A DNA stretch of 62,073 bases from Paulinella micropora (GCA_009731375.1 BJOX01000190.1:1-62073); one strand, 5' to 3'. Positions 10,812-37,614 are shown, counted from the first letter of the stretch. Numbers and translations are program-made. The notes: generated by a model from the sequence alone, not told the origin.

Positions 10812-13800
10812 GGGGAAGAAGAGAGGAAGGAGAAGACTGTGAAGTTTAACCCTAAAGTCACAGTGCTTTCTAATGCTGTTGTGCAGACTGGGCCAACGCT
10901 TCCTCTATGTGAAAACAAAGATGTGGGTACACAGAGACTGCAGCCCCAAGGTAGTCTCATACCCGTTCATACAGCACGGTTACCAATGATAACTGATGCA
11001 AATAGGAAGGCGAGACTTGCGATGGAGGCGAGGAGGCCAATGGCAGACGTATCGCCTCGGCCAAGCAAACAACCACGAACAGACTCAATGTCTACGGTCG
11101 CGGCGGGTGGCGAGCAAAAAGACAATGTGTGTACTCAAGTACCACAAGACAATGTCGCTCAAATAGTAAACGCACCAGTACCGCAGAATAATAAAAATGT
11201 TAATGAGGTGAAGCAGGAGGAGAAGAAGGAGGAGTTGAAAAACTTAGAGACAAGACTCCAAAATTTGGAACGTAAAGTTCTTGTTCTCGCAGCCAATATA
11301 CACAGGCCCGATGCTCTGTGTTATACGGAACTTTATTGTGAAACATTGAAGACAATATTAAAAGTTGGTAATGATACGATGGCGAATATTAATATTGTCG
11401 GCAGGAAGTTTTTTAATCGATACCGGGACTGGGTGGACGGAAATATGAAAAAGTCAACGGGCACTCTCAAAGGAGTGAGCAGCCGGACGGATATCACGGG
11501 AATCATCACACTGACCTTTAAATTGAAATCCGCACGAGTATACCGTATGGACCTCTATGTCGTCCCCGGTTACCACGGGTCAATATTACTATCGTATGAC
11601 CAATTGGCTACGATGGGGGCTGTGATTGATTGCGCCGCACGGCGAGTGATATATGGAGTAAAAAGAGGAGAAGAGAACGATATTGATCCCTTCAACGCTA
11701 CTGACTCTTATGAGGCTTATGAGCTGAGTCTAGCGACGGATCACAAAAAGATGGCCATCGCACATGAGGCACTTGAGGTGTACGTTCACCCCCATGTCGT
11801 AAGACCGGATGAACTGTCCTGGACCGACAATTGGGAATCCCAAGTGTGCACTGTCACAGTTCCGACATGCCATTGGGACAAAAAGTCTATTGATGACTTA
11901 ATCGAGAAGCGAAAGGAGGAGATTATATGTGTCGCACAAAGAAGCCCGTCGTTGGCGAGATTCGCGGAAGGAGTAGGAACAGATGTCCATATTACTAACG
12001 GATACTGTTTCCATGCGAAAGTAGGAGAAGAAAAAAGGGAGGCGTTTGTACCAAGGAGAACGGGGCGAATCCCGGATACTCCACCAGAAACTATTAAAAG
12101 TTTTATTACTGATTTCTGGGGTGACGAGCCCACGTGGCCGCGTTCACTGTCTGAAGTGAAGAAATGCTTACGGACTTTATTCGAAAATAATAAGCCGTAT
12201 ACTATTATCCTGCCATATAATGAGAAGGCGATATGGGCGCAGGAAATAAGGGACCGGCTTATTGATCATCCTATACCGGTACCCTCTCGCAAGCAACAGC
12301 TAGTGGTGGCTTGTCGTATGGGAACTCGTGAGCAGAGCAGTGCATACAAGCGGAAGCTCAGAGACCTCGACAAGTTGAAATTGATACCGCAAGCATTCAC
12401 ATGCTTTGATGGTTTTTACACCCGTAAAGCTCCTTTGCAATACGCGAGACTCATTGACATGCTGGTGGAGCTCGGTAAAGATGATGAGCCGGACACGGTC
12501 ACGTATGAAAAGACGGGCCTAGATGATGTCTCGGAAGAGGACTTAGGCTTGGAGGAGGACAGAGAACCCCTCAAGCAGCATAAGCAGATGTCTGATGAAG
12601 ATTTTCAAGAGGCGGCGCGGAAAATATTGGAAGAAGGAGTAGGCACGGAGAAGGAGAAGGAGCTTTTAAAAGCCAAATTAGAGGCGAACAAGGAAATTTT
12701 TGACCCTCCACATGCAGGTGGTGTCAAGCCTGAAGATTTCACTGCGGTTATTTACAAAATACCGGGTGCGGAGCCGTCACCGGCACCACGAAGGGCGAAT
12801 CTGAGTATACATGAGGCGAAGATAGCGGAGGAGGTAGCAAGACAGCTGCTCAATGAGGACTTTATTGAGAGATCAACATCCTCAATAGTCTCACAACCGA
12901 GAATAGTGCCGAAGCCAGGAGGAGAATGGCGCCTGACAGTTAACTATGCTCGTGTTAACAAGGTGCTGGAGGAAGAGAGAAATCCTCTCCCGACATTAGA
13001 AGAAGGAAGGAGAGTACTGCGGAATGCAAAATTCTATTCGGTCATTGACCTTAAGAATGGCTTCTGGCAGATACCACTGGAGGAAAAGTCCAGATGGCTG
13101 ACGGCGTTTGTGGTGGGTATGGAAATATACCAATGGAAAGTGCTTCCGATGGGCCTCAAGCAAGCCCCAGGACTTTTCCAGAAGGCGATGCAGAAGATGT
13201 TGAGCAGTCAGTACGATGATTTGTCTGACGGTGGCTTTATGAGAAGGCGGGGACAGAAGGCGGGAGAATATGCATTTTGCTATATCGATGACATTATCGT
13301 ATACTCTAACACAATGGAGGAGCATATCGATCATTTGTCCGATATATTCAGGCGCATCGGAGCTTTTGGCCTGAAGTGCAATCTAAAGAAGTGTCAACTT
13401 GCCAAGACGAGTGTGACATACTTAGGGTACGAGATCTCCCATAATCGAGTCTCGATATCCAAAGAGAAGAGGGAGGAGATTATGAATCGACCGATACCGA
13501 AGAACCGCACTGAATTGCACTCATTCCTTGCGATGGCGCAATACTATAGCCAGTTTATACCCGATTGGGGTGCAACACGGGCTAAAGTGGAGAAAATGAT
13601 AGATTTTGGAGACTTTGAGAAGTGGGACGAAGAGGCTTTGCAAGCGTTTCATGCGCTCAAAGATCTCATTTACAAAGACCCGAAAGACGGAGGACTGGTG
13701 TTAACGATGCCCGACTTTACGAAACAATTCGTAGTCGATACAGACGCATCTAAGTTTGCGATTGGGGCTGTATTACAACAAGAGGATGAGGAGAAGAAAT

Positions 13801-16619
13801 TACGCCCAATCATGTTTATTAGTAGGAAGTTGTGTGCGGCGGAGAGAAACTATTGCACAAGGCAAAGAGAGGCGTTGGCGGTAGTGTGGGCCCTCAAGAG
13901 GCTCAGAGAGTATTTGTGGGGAGGACCTCAATTTACTGTCAGAACTGATCATCATAACCTGTTATGGTTGATGAATCATGAACAGACGGGACGGCTGGCG
14001 CGGTGGCAAGCGTTCTTGTCTTGTTTCGATTTTACAATGGTCCATCTACCGGGAAAGCGAAATGTGGTCGCTGATAGCCTCTCTAGGCTAGAGTTTAACT
14101 CAGAAGTATCGGCGTTGGTGTCCACGGTGGAGATGGAAGACTTGTCCACTGACAAGGTGTATGAGGTCAGCCACATTGAGGCGATGGAGATGGCGAGTGG
14201 AGTCCGATATGACCGCACAGGTCTACGGTACAGTCCACAAGGCCCGGATCACGGGATATGTTGTGAGCTACATACCCAGGAGGACGCTGAGTGGTCCTAT
14301 GAGGTATATGAGAATGCGAAGGCGAACATAAGAGAGGAAGAGGAGACGCAGGAAGTTTATGCGGAGCCTCCTCAAGAGCGGAGAAGTGACCTAGACGATG
14401 ACCCGGAAAGAATCGGGGTACGGCTAGAAGATGGTACTATCCATATAGCCTCGCCTACCGCATGGAGGCAACAACAGGCTCAAGATCCGGAGTTTAAAGA
14501 ACTGATACAGTTATATCAGAACCCGGATGAGCTACGGATGACGAAAGCGATCAAAGATCAGATGAAGGAGATGGGATGGAGAGATGGTCTACTGTGGTAC
14601 AAGGGCCTTCACGGTCGCTATGCGTCACAGCCGGACAAATGGACCCTTTGGGTACCGGAGAGTCTGAGACGATTTATATTTGTCGCAGCCCACAATTGCC
14701 CACTTTTGGCGCATCCGGGTCGACAACGAACTCATATGTTCGTAGCGAGGCGATTCTGGTGGAAGAAGATGAAGGAGGAGATAGATCAGGCGGTGGATGC
14801 ATGCATCCCGTGCAAGATAAACAAAACACCACTGAAGGCAAATTTCGGCCTGATTGGCGAATTTCCTCTTCATGCGGGGATGTTTGAGTTTATACACATT
14901 GATCATGTGGGACCTTTCCCAGAATCGAAGGATGGTTACAAATACCTCCTTACGGCTATTGACAGAGCCACCAACTATGTGTGGATCATCCCTGTCAAAG
15001 ACGTTACCGGCAAGACGACGGCCGAGGCGCTGATCGATAGGATCATCTCACAGATCGGAGTACCAAGAAAGATATGTTCTGATCGAGGCTCGGACTTTAA
15101 TAACGAGGTCATCGACAAACTATCTAAGTATTACGGGATGAAATGGCAATATGTTACTGCCTATAACCCGCGAGCAAATGGGAAAATCGAGCGGGTACAC
15201 AGACCCCTCAAAGCCTCGCTAAAGATGTATTGCACGAAGAAGGAGAATCAAAGAGCATGGGTCGAGGCAGCACCATCATTTGCGTTTGCAATGAACTGTC
15301 TACCCTCTACGGCGTTAGGAGGCTCGAAGAGCTCAATCTCGCCATATCAGTTAGTATATGGGCGTGAGCCTGATATCCCGACTTCGCTCCTTCACCCAAA
15401 AGACACTTGGGCGGATGCGGATGAGTTGTTTGGGATGAGACTTAGAGTGAAGATGGAGGCGGAACAAATAGTCAGGGCGCATAGAGAGGCGGAGCGCCGA
15501 AAGACTGATGCTGAAGGGGTGCGACAAGCGCACTTGGATCAGATCAAGTTCCAGGTCGGGGATATTGTACTATTGTACCATCCTCAAGTCCCGAAGGGAG
15601 TCAGCTCTAAGCTGTTCACTCACTGGAAAGGACCTTATCAGATTATGGAACAGACGGGACCTCTGAATTACAAGATCAGGGGTAGAGGGAAGGTGCAAAT
15701 TGTGAATGTAAGAAGGCTGATTAAGTATGATCCCTTCTTACTGGAAGATGAATCCGTTGAGGAGGCGTTAAAACGGATGAAGGATGATTTCAAAGAGGTG
15801 CCGCCCATCCACAAGGAGGCTGGCATAGACCAAGACGATGCTTATCGGGCACCGATAGCTGAGAAGGAGGAGAGTGAGGTGGACAGCAAGGAGAAGACTG
15901 ACCGCATAAGCGCGGTGGGGACTCAGTCCAAGTCTCCGCGAGAGCATAGCGGAAAGAAGGAGAAGATCACAGAGGCGCAGCTAAGGAGAGCGCGGAATGA
16001 TCTTATCAACGACCAACCGAGGAAGGCGATGAGGTCGATGAGATCAAAGGACGTCCACCAGGAGGAGGAGGGGACGGACACTGACCCAAACGCGGGCAAC
16101 GTTGAGATTGTCCATGAGCGATGGAAGGAAGGCGATGCGATAGCAACCATCGCATGGGTGAAAAATGTTTTCTATCTGATGAGACCAGCGGAACAACATG
16201 TCGCTGATGACACTCTCTCAGACTTATACTTGATGCGGGTCGTGGCGGTCCCACGACAGATGCGTGTCACACGGACACTCAAAATATCATCAGCCGCAAA
16301 GATAGTACAACCGATACTCCAGTTCTGGAGAAGTATGGACCCGGTTGAGGATCCAAAGGCAAGACATTATCTGCCAGTATATAAAGACGCAAAAAGTCTC
16401 GAGACATGGGATGATACAATTACTCCCAGAGACAAGGATTACACTGCGTGGACCATTCAGACACTGCCAAGAGGAGTGCTTGATGTCCCTTTTGAATTAT
16501 CGTTGGGCGGAATCCCTAATAAGATCTGGGACATTCTCGAACAGTCAAAGTTCGATCTGACTTTTGTTGGTGGTCCTCCACCAGGCAAAGAAATCCGCGC
16601 CAGACGACGAAGGCAGTGA
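10806..16619 (+). CDS. pol: Pol polyprotein: protease, reverse transcriptase, RNase H, integrase
   Basis: The frame runs from the codon after the Gag UGA to a TGA at 16617-16619, about 1,937 residues. Approximate positions, counted from the GTG at 10839, are as follows. Retropepsin-like fold is at ~165-270, with NDTMANINIV at the active-site position and later MGAVIDCAARRVIY. Reverse transcriptase is at ~655-920, with VIDLKNGFWQI, LPMGLKQAPGLFQ and the catalytic YIDD at ~814. RNase H is at ~960-1085, with DTDAS, QREALAVVW and RTDHHNL. Integrase has an HHCC zinc-binding motif at ~1284-1325 (HNCPLLAHPG, CIPC). Its DDE core follows at ~1350-1460, with the three acids in HIDHVGPF, SDRGSDF and NGKIERVHR. 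A GPY/F module is at ~1595-1630 (WKGPYQI). About 290 further residues are of unknown function. There is no recognisable chromodomain. Confidence 0.93.
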   Translation: MEGEEERKEKTVKFNPKVTVLSNAVVQTGPTLPLCENKDVGTQRLQPQGSLIPVHTARLPMITDANRKARLAMEARRPMADVSPRPSKQPRTDSMSTVAAGGEQKDNVCTQVPQDNVAQIVNAPVPQNNKNVNEVKQEEKKEELKNLETRLQNLERKVLVLAANIHRPDALCYTELYCETLKTILKVGNDTMANINIVGRKFFNRYRDWVDGNMKKSTGTLKGVSSRTDITGIITLTFKLKSARVYRMDLYVVPGYHGSILLSYDQLATMGAVIDCAARRVIYGVKRGEENDIDPFNATDSYEAYELSLATDHKKMAIAHEALEVYVHPHVVRPDELSWTDNWESQVCTVTVPTCHWDKKSIDDLIEKRKEEIICVAQRSPSLARFAEGVGTDVHITNGYCFHAKVGEEKREAFVPRRTGRIPDTPPETIKSFITDFWGDEPTWPRSLSEVKKCLRTLFENNKPYTIILPYNEKAIWAQEIRDRLIDHPIPVPSRKQQLVVACRMGTREQSSAYKRKLRDLDKLKLIPQAFTCFDGFYTRKAPLQYARLIDMLVELGKDDEPDTVTYEKTGLDDVSEEDLGLEEDREPLKQHKQMSDEDFQEAARKILEEGVGTEKEKELLKAKLEANKEIFDPPHAGGVKPEDFTAVIYKIPGAEPSPAPRRANLSIHEAKIAEEVARQLLNEDFIERSTSSIVSQPRIVPKPGGEWRLTVNYARVNKVLEEERNPLPTLEEGRRVLRNAKFYSVIDLKNGFWQIPLEEKSRWLTAFVVGMEIYQWKVLPMGLKQAPGLFQKAMQKMLSSQYDDLSDGGFMRRRGQKAGEYAFCYIDDIIVYSNTMEEHIDHLSDIFRRIGAFGLKCNLKKCQLAKTSVTYLGYEISHNRVSISKEKREEIMNRPIPKNRTELHSFLAMAQYYSQFIPDWGATRAKVEKMIDFGDFEKWDEEALQAFHALKDLIYKDPKDGGLVLTMPDFTKQFVVDTDASKFAIGAVLQQEDEEKKLRPIMFISRKLCAAERNYCTRQREALAVVWALKRLREYLWGGPQFTVRTDHHNLLWLMNHEQTGRLARWQAFLSCFDFTMVHLPGKRNVVADSLSRLEFNSEVSALVSTVEMEDLSTDKVYEVSHIEAMEMASGVRYDRTGLRYSPQGPDHGICCELHTQEDAEWSYEVYENAKANIREEEETQEVYAEPPQERRSDLDDDPERIGVRLEDGTIHIASPTAWRQQQAQDPEFKELIQLYQNPDELRMTKAIKDQMKEMGWRDGLLWYKGLHGRYASQPDKWTLWVPESLRRFIFVAAHNCPLLAHPGRQRTHMFVARRFWWKKMKEEIDQAVDACIPCKINKTPLKANFGLIGEFPLHAGMFEFIHIDHVGPFPESKDGYKYLLTAIDRATNYVWIIPVKDVTGKTTAEALIDRIISQIGVPRKICSDRGSDFNNEVIDKLSKYYGMKWQYVTAYNPRANGKIERVHRPLKASLKMYCTKKENQRAWVEAAPSFAFAMNCLPSTALGGSKSSISPYQLVYGREPDIPTSLLHPKDTWADADELFGMRLRVKMEAEQIVRAHREAERRKTDAEGVRQAHLDQIKFQVGDIVLLYHPQVPKGVSSKLFTHWKGPYQIMEQTGPLNYKIRGRGKVQIVNVRRLIKYDPFLLEDESVEEALKRMKDDFKEVPPIHKEAGIDQDDAYRAPIAEKEESEVDSKEKTDRISAVGTQSKSPREHSGKKEKITEAQLRRARNDLINDQPRKAMRSMRSKDVHQEEEGTDTDPNAGNVEIVHERWKEGDAIATIAWVKNVFYLMRPAEQHVADDTLSDLYLMRVVAVPRQMRVTRTLKISSAAKIVQPILQFWRSMDPVEDPKARHYLPVYKDAKSLETWDDTITPRDKDYTAWTIQTLPRGVLDVPFELSLGGIPNKIWDILEQSKFDLTFVGGPPPGKEIRARRRRQ

Positions 16620-17449
16620 CAAAGAAACTATTTTTCTTTATGCGTCTCAAATAAACTGATTGATTGCCCACGGCGTATCATGATTTGATCATGCATCATC
16701 AGTTATCAATATGAATATTAAAAAGACTCAGTGATATAACTTGGCATTCGATCGCAACATACGAGTGCGAAAGGTCGATCGACGATGATACTACACCGTA
16801 TACGGGGATCGCTAGTGTATTGAGCGATGGTGTTCCCGGGTATGACCCTTTCCAAGTCCTGGGATGATGTTCTCGAAAATGAAATGTTCTCTGAAACTTT
16901 CATTAAATTATTTTTTACGATAGATTATATACTGTCGTACCTGAGCACGGTCAATCTCTACTTGTGTCGGTATATCGCAGGGTCGGGTACATACACCTCG
17001 ACTTCGGATATAGCTATTAGGACTGGCCCCCTAATACTATATCATAGGATATCCGCCTTATACAAGGGTATGTCATTAAAAAAGACAATGTACTTACGAT
17101 CTCCCTGTGAATAATAATAATAATAATGATAATGATAAGAAGAAGAAGGAGATCAAAGGGGGAATCGTACTACAGCACCACGTTGCTTGTATTTTTTTAT
17201 TAATTGTACGTTTGTTCTTGACATACTGCCGAAAAAAAAAAAAAAAAAAAAAAAATTGAGGGGAAGGAGTTCAAAATTTACAAGAAAGGCTAGAGAATCC
17301 GCTTTGACGTGCCGTATGAGGATATATTTATCGTCTTTTAGCGTCTATCCGTGGGTCGATGCGCTGTGTGGCATGACTCCATAGCGCATACTATTTGCAG
17401 AAAGAAATCAGAAGGTGTATGACGAAAATGCTATTTCCGTCATAAAATC
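16620..17449 (+). other. 3' untranslated region of gypsy element
   Basis: This is about 830 bases between the Pol stop and the polypurine tract with no long frame. It contains (AAT)n/(AAG)n near 17112-17150 and a long A run near 17233-17256. Confidence 0.6.
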
Positions 17450-17459
17450 GGGAGGGGGT
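17450..17459 (+). promoter_or_regulatory. Polypurine tract
   Basis: GGGAGGGGGT lies directly before the 3' LTR. It is the expected RNase H-resistant primer for plus-strand DNA synthesis. Confidence 0.8.
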
Positions 17460-17461
17460 AC

Positions 17462-17701
17462 TGTAGGCATCACCCCCCGGATAGCCGGTAAAAAGTACCT
17501 TTTCCTGGTGACAGGTGCACCAGCTTGTTTTTCAGTATTATTTGTCCGGATTTGGACCTGATGCCATTTTATTCCTGGTCTGTTGCCGTTTTCCTTTTTT
17601 TAGCTTCACTGAGCTAATACAACGAGACATCATTCTCATTCTTGAGGACTGTGTTTGGTTGTATTACCGACTTTTTACGAGCTATCGTTGGGGGCATTAC
17701 A
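17462..17701 (+). repeat. 3' LTR of gypsy element
   Basis: The 240-bp partner of the 5' LTR starts TGTAGGCATCACC and ends GGGGGCATTACA. It is followed by the GTTC target duplication at 17702-17705. Confidence 0.95.
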
Positions 17702-17705
17702 GTTC

Positions 17706-18066
17706 CGAACCCTCTCGTCCAATGGCAAGTCCCTGCCGCCCCTCCGGAATGGCTCGAACATGTTAAAATCTTAAAAATAAATAAAATAAAAAATCATATA
17801 ATGAAAGAAAGAAAAAGTCGGCTGGAAAGATTTTAAATACGGTTACCGGTAGAAAAGTCTTTTTTTACGCAAACACTGTGACTTTTAATGTTTCACTTGC
17901 CGAAATTTGCACTGAGTAACATTGAGTGCCAAGCGTGAGAGTAAAATGTGATTAAGTTGTATCCGAAAATATATTAATACAAAAGTGGAAAATGAGGCGC
18001 TCAATGAAAAAAAAATTGAAAAAAACAAAGGGATTAATGATTTGAGACACAAGATGAGTCACTGTC
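17706..18066. other. AT-rich non-coding stretch
   Basis: I see no gene or repeat here. Confidence 0.5.
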
Positions 18067-18312
18067 TTAATCAGAAAGCGTTGTATTAGAAGCACTGTCA
18101 GGAGTTATATTACAAGGATTGCCTTGAACACGTTGCATAAGCTCATTCAGTTGTTGTTCATAAAAACCTCGAACACGCTGAGGTGTGGCTTGATCTTCCA
18201 CCTTACTGGCTAAGAAATCAATAGTCTGAAAAATCTCTAACGATTGAGGGGTGGGGGAAGGTCTGCTGAGTGATTTCTCTGCTTGGAAACCACTGAAAGC
18301 ATTTTGAGAACG
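18067..18312 (-). CDS. 3' exon of an unrecognised gene
   Basis: On the minus strand a frame of about 81 codons runs from an AG acceptor at 18313-18314 to TAA at 18067-18069. It gives a Ser/Pro-rich segment, then FQTIDFLASKVEDQ and FYEQQLNELMQRVQ, which look like amphipathic helices. Codon use is even and the frame is clean. Upstream exons are not clear; the adjoining region is AT-rich. It could be a genuine small gene end or another element relic. Confidence 0.4.
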   Translation of the reverse strand, partial: RSQNAFSGFQAEKSLSRPSPTPQSLEIFQTIDFLASKVEDQATPQRVRGFYEQQLNELMQRVQGNPCNITPDSASNTTLSD

Positions 18313-19350
18313 CTAGCTAGACCAACCAAACTAAGAAGAAATGAGAGAGAGAGAAATAAGAATAGTATTACTAAAGGAGAGATAATGCAAACAGAACAAT
18401 GAAGAGCATGAAATAAAGAAAGCACTATTTTTTAATTAATATAATAATATAGTAACTGCAGAAAGAAGAAAGAAAAGCTAAGACAGTAATTATAAAAAAT
18501 AATTATATATAATACTATAAATAAGAGGTACTTGACAGGAAATAACAAACAACAAAAAGTAAATAAGAAAGACGAGTAAAGATTCAACAGACTAGAAATC
18601 TACTAAGTAATGTCAATAAAAATAAATGTCTTCATGGATTCATACATCGATATCAAGCAACAACAAGTCACGAGTGTCACGTGCACACTGCAGGGTACAT
18701 GTACATTTGTAGCACACGAAAAAGAAGCAATTAAAAAAAATAAAATGTAGCATGTCACTTCATACACGTTGATACACACATCCATCAAGTTTTTTGTGAA
18801 GAAGAATACATTACAGAACAGATGCGTATGGCAGCACAAAGCGCAGCATGGAGGAGCCAACTCCTGCTATTCCCTCTTTGTATGGTCAAAAGTCAAACCA
18901 ATGCTTCGGTGCTCAGGACGCCAAACGCACGTATCCGGTCAATCAATTCTCAATATTTTTTTCCATCCACGTGCGAAAACGGGTCGCGAGAGTAATCTGC
19001 TAACCTGCTTATAAACTAGACAAATGCATGAAAAGCTTGGGTCGCGATTGGTGGAAACAATAAATTCGTATAGTGTAGTATAGTGTAGTATTAGTGTAGC
19101 ATAGTGTAGTATAGTGTAGCGAGCATGGTCAGAAACAGTGACTCGATAATCTGTTTAGTATAGTGTAGCATAGTGTAGTAAAGTGCAGTTGAGTGTAGTG
19201 GGCTAGGCTAGCTTAGACTGGACTACACTAGATTGAGCCTATTAAGGCAAGGCTATGCTAAGCTAGGCTCAACTAGACCATCGAATTTATAAATTGATAG
19301 TCTGACAAACTGTCATTTTAATGCCGTATAGATTCTAGAATAAAAAAATT
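18313..19350. other. AT-rich spacer with TATAGTGTAG-type short repeat
   Basis: No gene is supported. At 19073-19205 the motif TAGTGTAG recurs in imperfect tandem (TAGTATAGTGTAG and TAGCATAGTGTAG variants), followed by TAGGCTA/TAGACT variants to 19280. The same TATAGTGTAGTA motif occurs once more at 37469. Confidence 0.5.
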
Positions 19351-19359
19351 AATTCCATG

Positions 19360-19780
19360 GTTACTTGGCTGTCTTGTCTGTCTGTCTGCCTGGGACTCTG
19401 CCTGTCCTGTCTGTCTTGTCTGTCCTATCTGTCTGTCTTGTCTGTCCTATCTGTCTGTCTCAGTCTGTCTCGTCTTTCTTTCTGTTTTTGTCTTGCCTGT
19501 TCTGTCTTGTCTGCCCTGTCTTGTCTTTGTATCTTGTGTGTCTGTGCCTGCCTGCCTGCCTGCCTGCCTTGCCTTCCTTGCCTGCCTGCCTTGCCTGCCT
19601 GCCTTGCCTGCCTGCCTTGCCTGGCTGCCTTGCCTGCCTGCCTGCCTTCCCTTCTTGCTTGCATGCCTCTCTGTCTGTCTATCTGCCTGTCTGCATGTCT
19701 GTCCGTCCGTCTGCCTGTCTGTCCGTCCGTCTGTCCATCCGTCCATCTGTCTCTCTGTCTGCCTGTGTGTTGTGTATGAC
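19360..19780. repeat. (CTGT)n / (CTGC)n degenerate tetranucleotide repeat
   Basis: About 400 bases are built from CTGT, CTTG, CTGC and CTTGC units. Long frames occur in several phases on both strands, but they follow from the repeat and are not evidence of genes. Confidence 0.85.
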
Positions 19781-19995
19781 TTCCTTTTACATGCCTACCT
19801 GTCTGTCCGTGAACAGGTATCTAGTTGCATATCTGGTTGTCTTGACTCCTAATCTGACGACAATCATTCTGACATGTGAGATGTGCTCTGCCTGTTTCCA
19901 GAAATGAGCACGAAGTCCTCGCCAAACGGCCAGAAAACAAGAAAACGGTTAAATATTCATTGCGAACTAGATAGATCCGGAAAGAAACATCAACA

Positions 19996-20152
<157 letters not shown>

Positions 20153-20601
20153 GTCCGACAGCTCTTTGATGAGGCCGACTCTTTCGAGTCAGGTTTTCTC
20201 TCTTTTCTTTGCCCATAACTTCCAAACTAAATTTTCCCAAAATGGTATCAATTTTGCACTGGTGTACACAATCGTTTCTGATATCTATGAAATCTTGACG
20301 CGACAAAGCTTCACTGGTCATTTATTACATCTACAAACTGCTCTACAAGCAATGTAGAAAAAGTAGCACTTCTCGGTTAATATTCAACGCTGGGTGAAAG
20401 TTTGCATGAAACTCCACTACCTCTGTACCAAGTCCCCAGATCATTATTCTTCGATCTTCCTGCACATTGACGAAACCTCTGAATCTTCGATTCGCGTATG
20501 TAATTTTGATATATCTTTATGAAGTCTTTATCAATTATTCCTAAACTTGACGACCGGATCATCAAGAAGTCTTTCATTAGTCCTTGCAACTCAACTTGTA
20601 G

Positions 20602-36298
<15,697 letters not shown>

Positions 36299-36960
36299 AT
36301 TTCGAATTTGAATTGCAAACTTGAGTTGAAAATAAGAATTTCACTTTAATGAATTACAAATTTGGAAATACGAAATTCTTTAAGTTATATAATGACAATC
36401 GACTGGGTACTCAAGCAACCAGTTGAACGCTGTGCAACGTACTAGGACAATAACAGAATCTTAGACTGATTACTTTCTGCAATTTGGTGGGATTTACTAC
36501 AGGAACAGCCTCCGAAGCGAAAAATTATTAAACTTGGAAGGATTTACTACTAACCAGTTGAACGCTGTGCAACGTACTAGGACAATAACAGAATCTTAGA
36601 CTGATTACTTTCTGCAATTTGGTGGGATTTATTAATACTACAGGAACAGCCTCCGAAGTGAAAAATTTGGTGGGATTTACTACTTGGAAGGAAGCGAAAA
36701 ATTATTAAACTTGATGTTAAAATTTTGATCAACTGAAACTTAGACACGCTTGGAATTTTTTGGAATGTGCGTAAAAACTGCCCCGCCAAACTGGAATCCA
36801 AAAGGCGCCTGTCGGCGGGCTGCCTTCAAAGAAGGAAGAACACTTTGTGAGTCGGTCAGCTTACTTATTGTATTACCTAATACAACCTTGAAGGTGTGTT
36901 TGTACAACGAACTCTTGTTAAAGAATTTTGAAATCTATGACTGTATTGAGTCCTATCTCT
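36299..36960. other. AT-rich sequence with an ~80-bp direct repeat
   Basis: The segment starting AACCAGTTGAACGCTGTGCA occurs at 36417 and again at 36553, each about 80 bases long. No gene is seen. Confidence 0.6.
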
Positions 36961-36987
36961 GGCGAGAAAGGTGAAATACCAGAGTTG

Positions 36988-37017
<30 letters not shown>

Positions 37018-37020
<3 letters not shown>

Positions 37021-37197
37021 GCCATCTTTCAGCTTGAACTGTGCACGGGCACCAAAGGAAAATGATTTATGCTTGAACCAAAGGAAATCAATGGTTGGTG
37101 TGCAGCTTGTGAAGTGCTGAGAGTTCCTCAGCGGCACGGGGGTAGTATTGGAGGATTATGGCTTAAAGCTATGCCACGCAAATATATAAAACATATC

Positions 37198-37237
<40 letters not shown>

Positions 37238-37290
37238 GTCTATCTATCTATCTATCTATTAATATCTATCTATCTATCTATCTATCTATC
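37018..37290 (+). mobile_element. (ATCT)n-tailed retroposon, copy 1
   Basis: The body at 37030-37190 matches 59925-60070 (TGGTTGGTGTGCAGCTTG and CCACGC are shared). It ends AAACATATC and passes into (ATCT)n. A common body with a variable 3' microsatellite tail is the pattern of a non-LTR retroposon end or SINE. Confidence 0.55.
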
Positions 37291-37579
37291 GGAGGCTTAG
37301 TATGATCTATCTGGTAAACGTCTGGTACGAGGACCACGTCACGTTCGCTTTGCGTAGAATTTCTATGTCCTATATTAATTAATAACACTATACATATCAT
37401 TACATGGTATATCACGTCCATATTACTCTGGCATTACGTAGACTCTCTCTGTCATACGACAGGATAGTATAGTGTAGTAAATTATGAGGCGACGCCTCAT
37501 AGTACATGGTATGATATATGAAATCGAAGTCATATTTGCTTTGCGCACAATCTTTTTGTTCTGTGACAAGATAGTACAC

Positions 37580-37581
37580 TG

Positions 37582-37614
<33 letters not shown>

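Larger units (their letters stand above)
7084..17705 (+). mobile_element. Ty3/gypsy LTR retrotransposon, nearly intact
   Basis: Two near-identical LTRs (7088-7325 and 17462-17701), each starting TG and ending CA, enclose Gag, protease, reverse transcriptase, RNase H and integrase in that order, which is the Ty3/gypsy order. The 4-base sequence GTTC occurs directly outside both LTRs (7084-7087 and 17702-17705), a target-site duplication. A primer-binding site and a polypurine tract stand in the expected places. The LTRs differ by one substitution and three short length changes in homopolymers, so the insertion is recent. The coding frame is open except for one UGA between Gag and Pol. Total length without the duplication is 10,614 bp, long for the family because of a long leader, long Gag and an added Pol C terminus. 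Confidence 0.93.

Noticed and set aside
19360-19780. Long overlapping frames rich in Cys/Leu/Pro or Arg/Gln/Ala
   Set aside because: They occur in several phases on both strands of a CTGT/CTGC repeat and are produced by the repeat.
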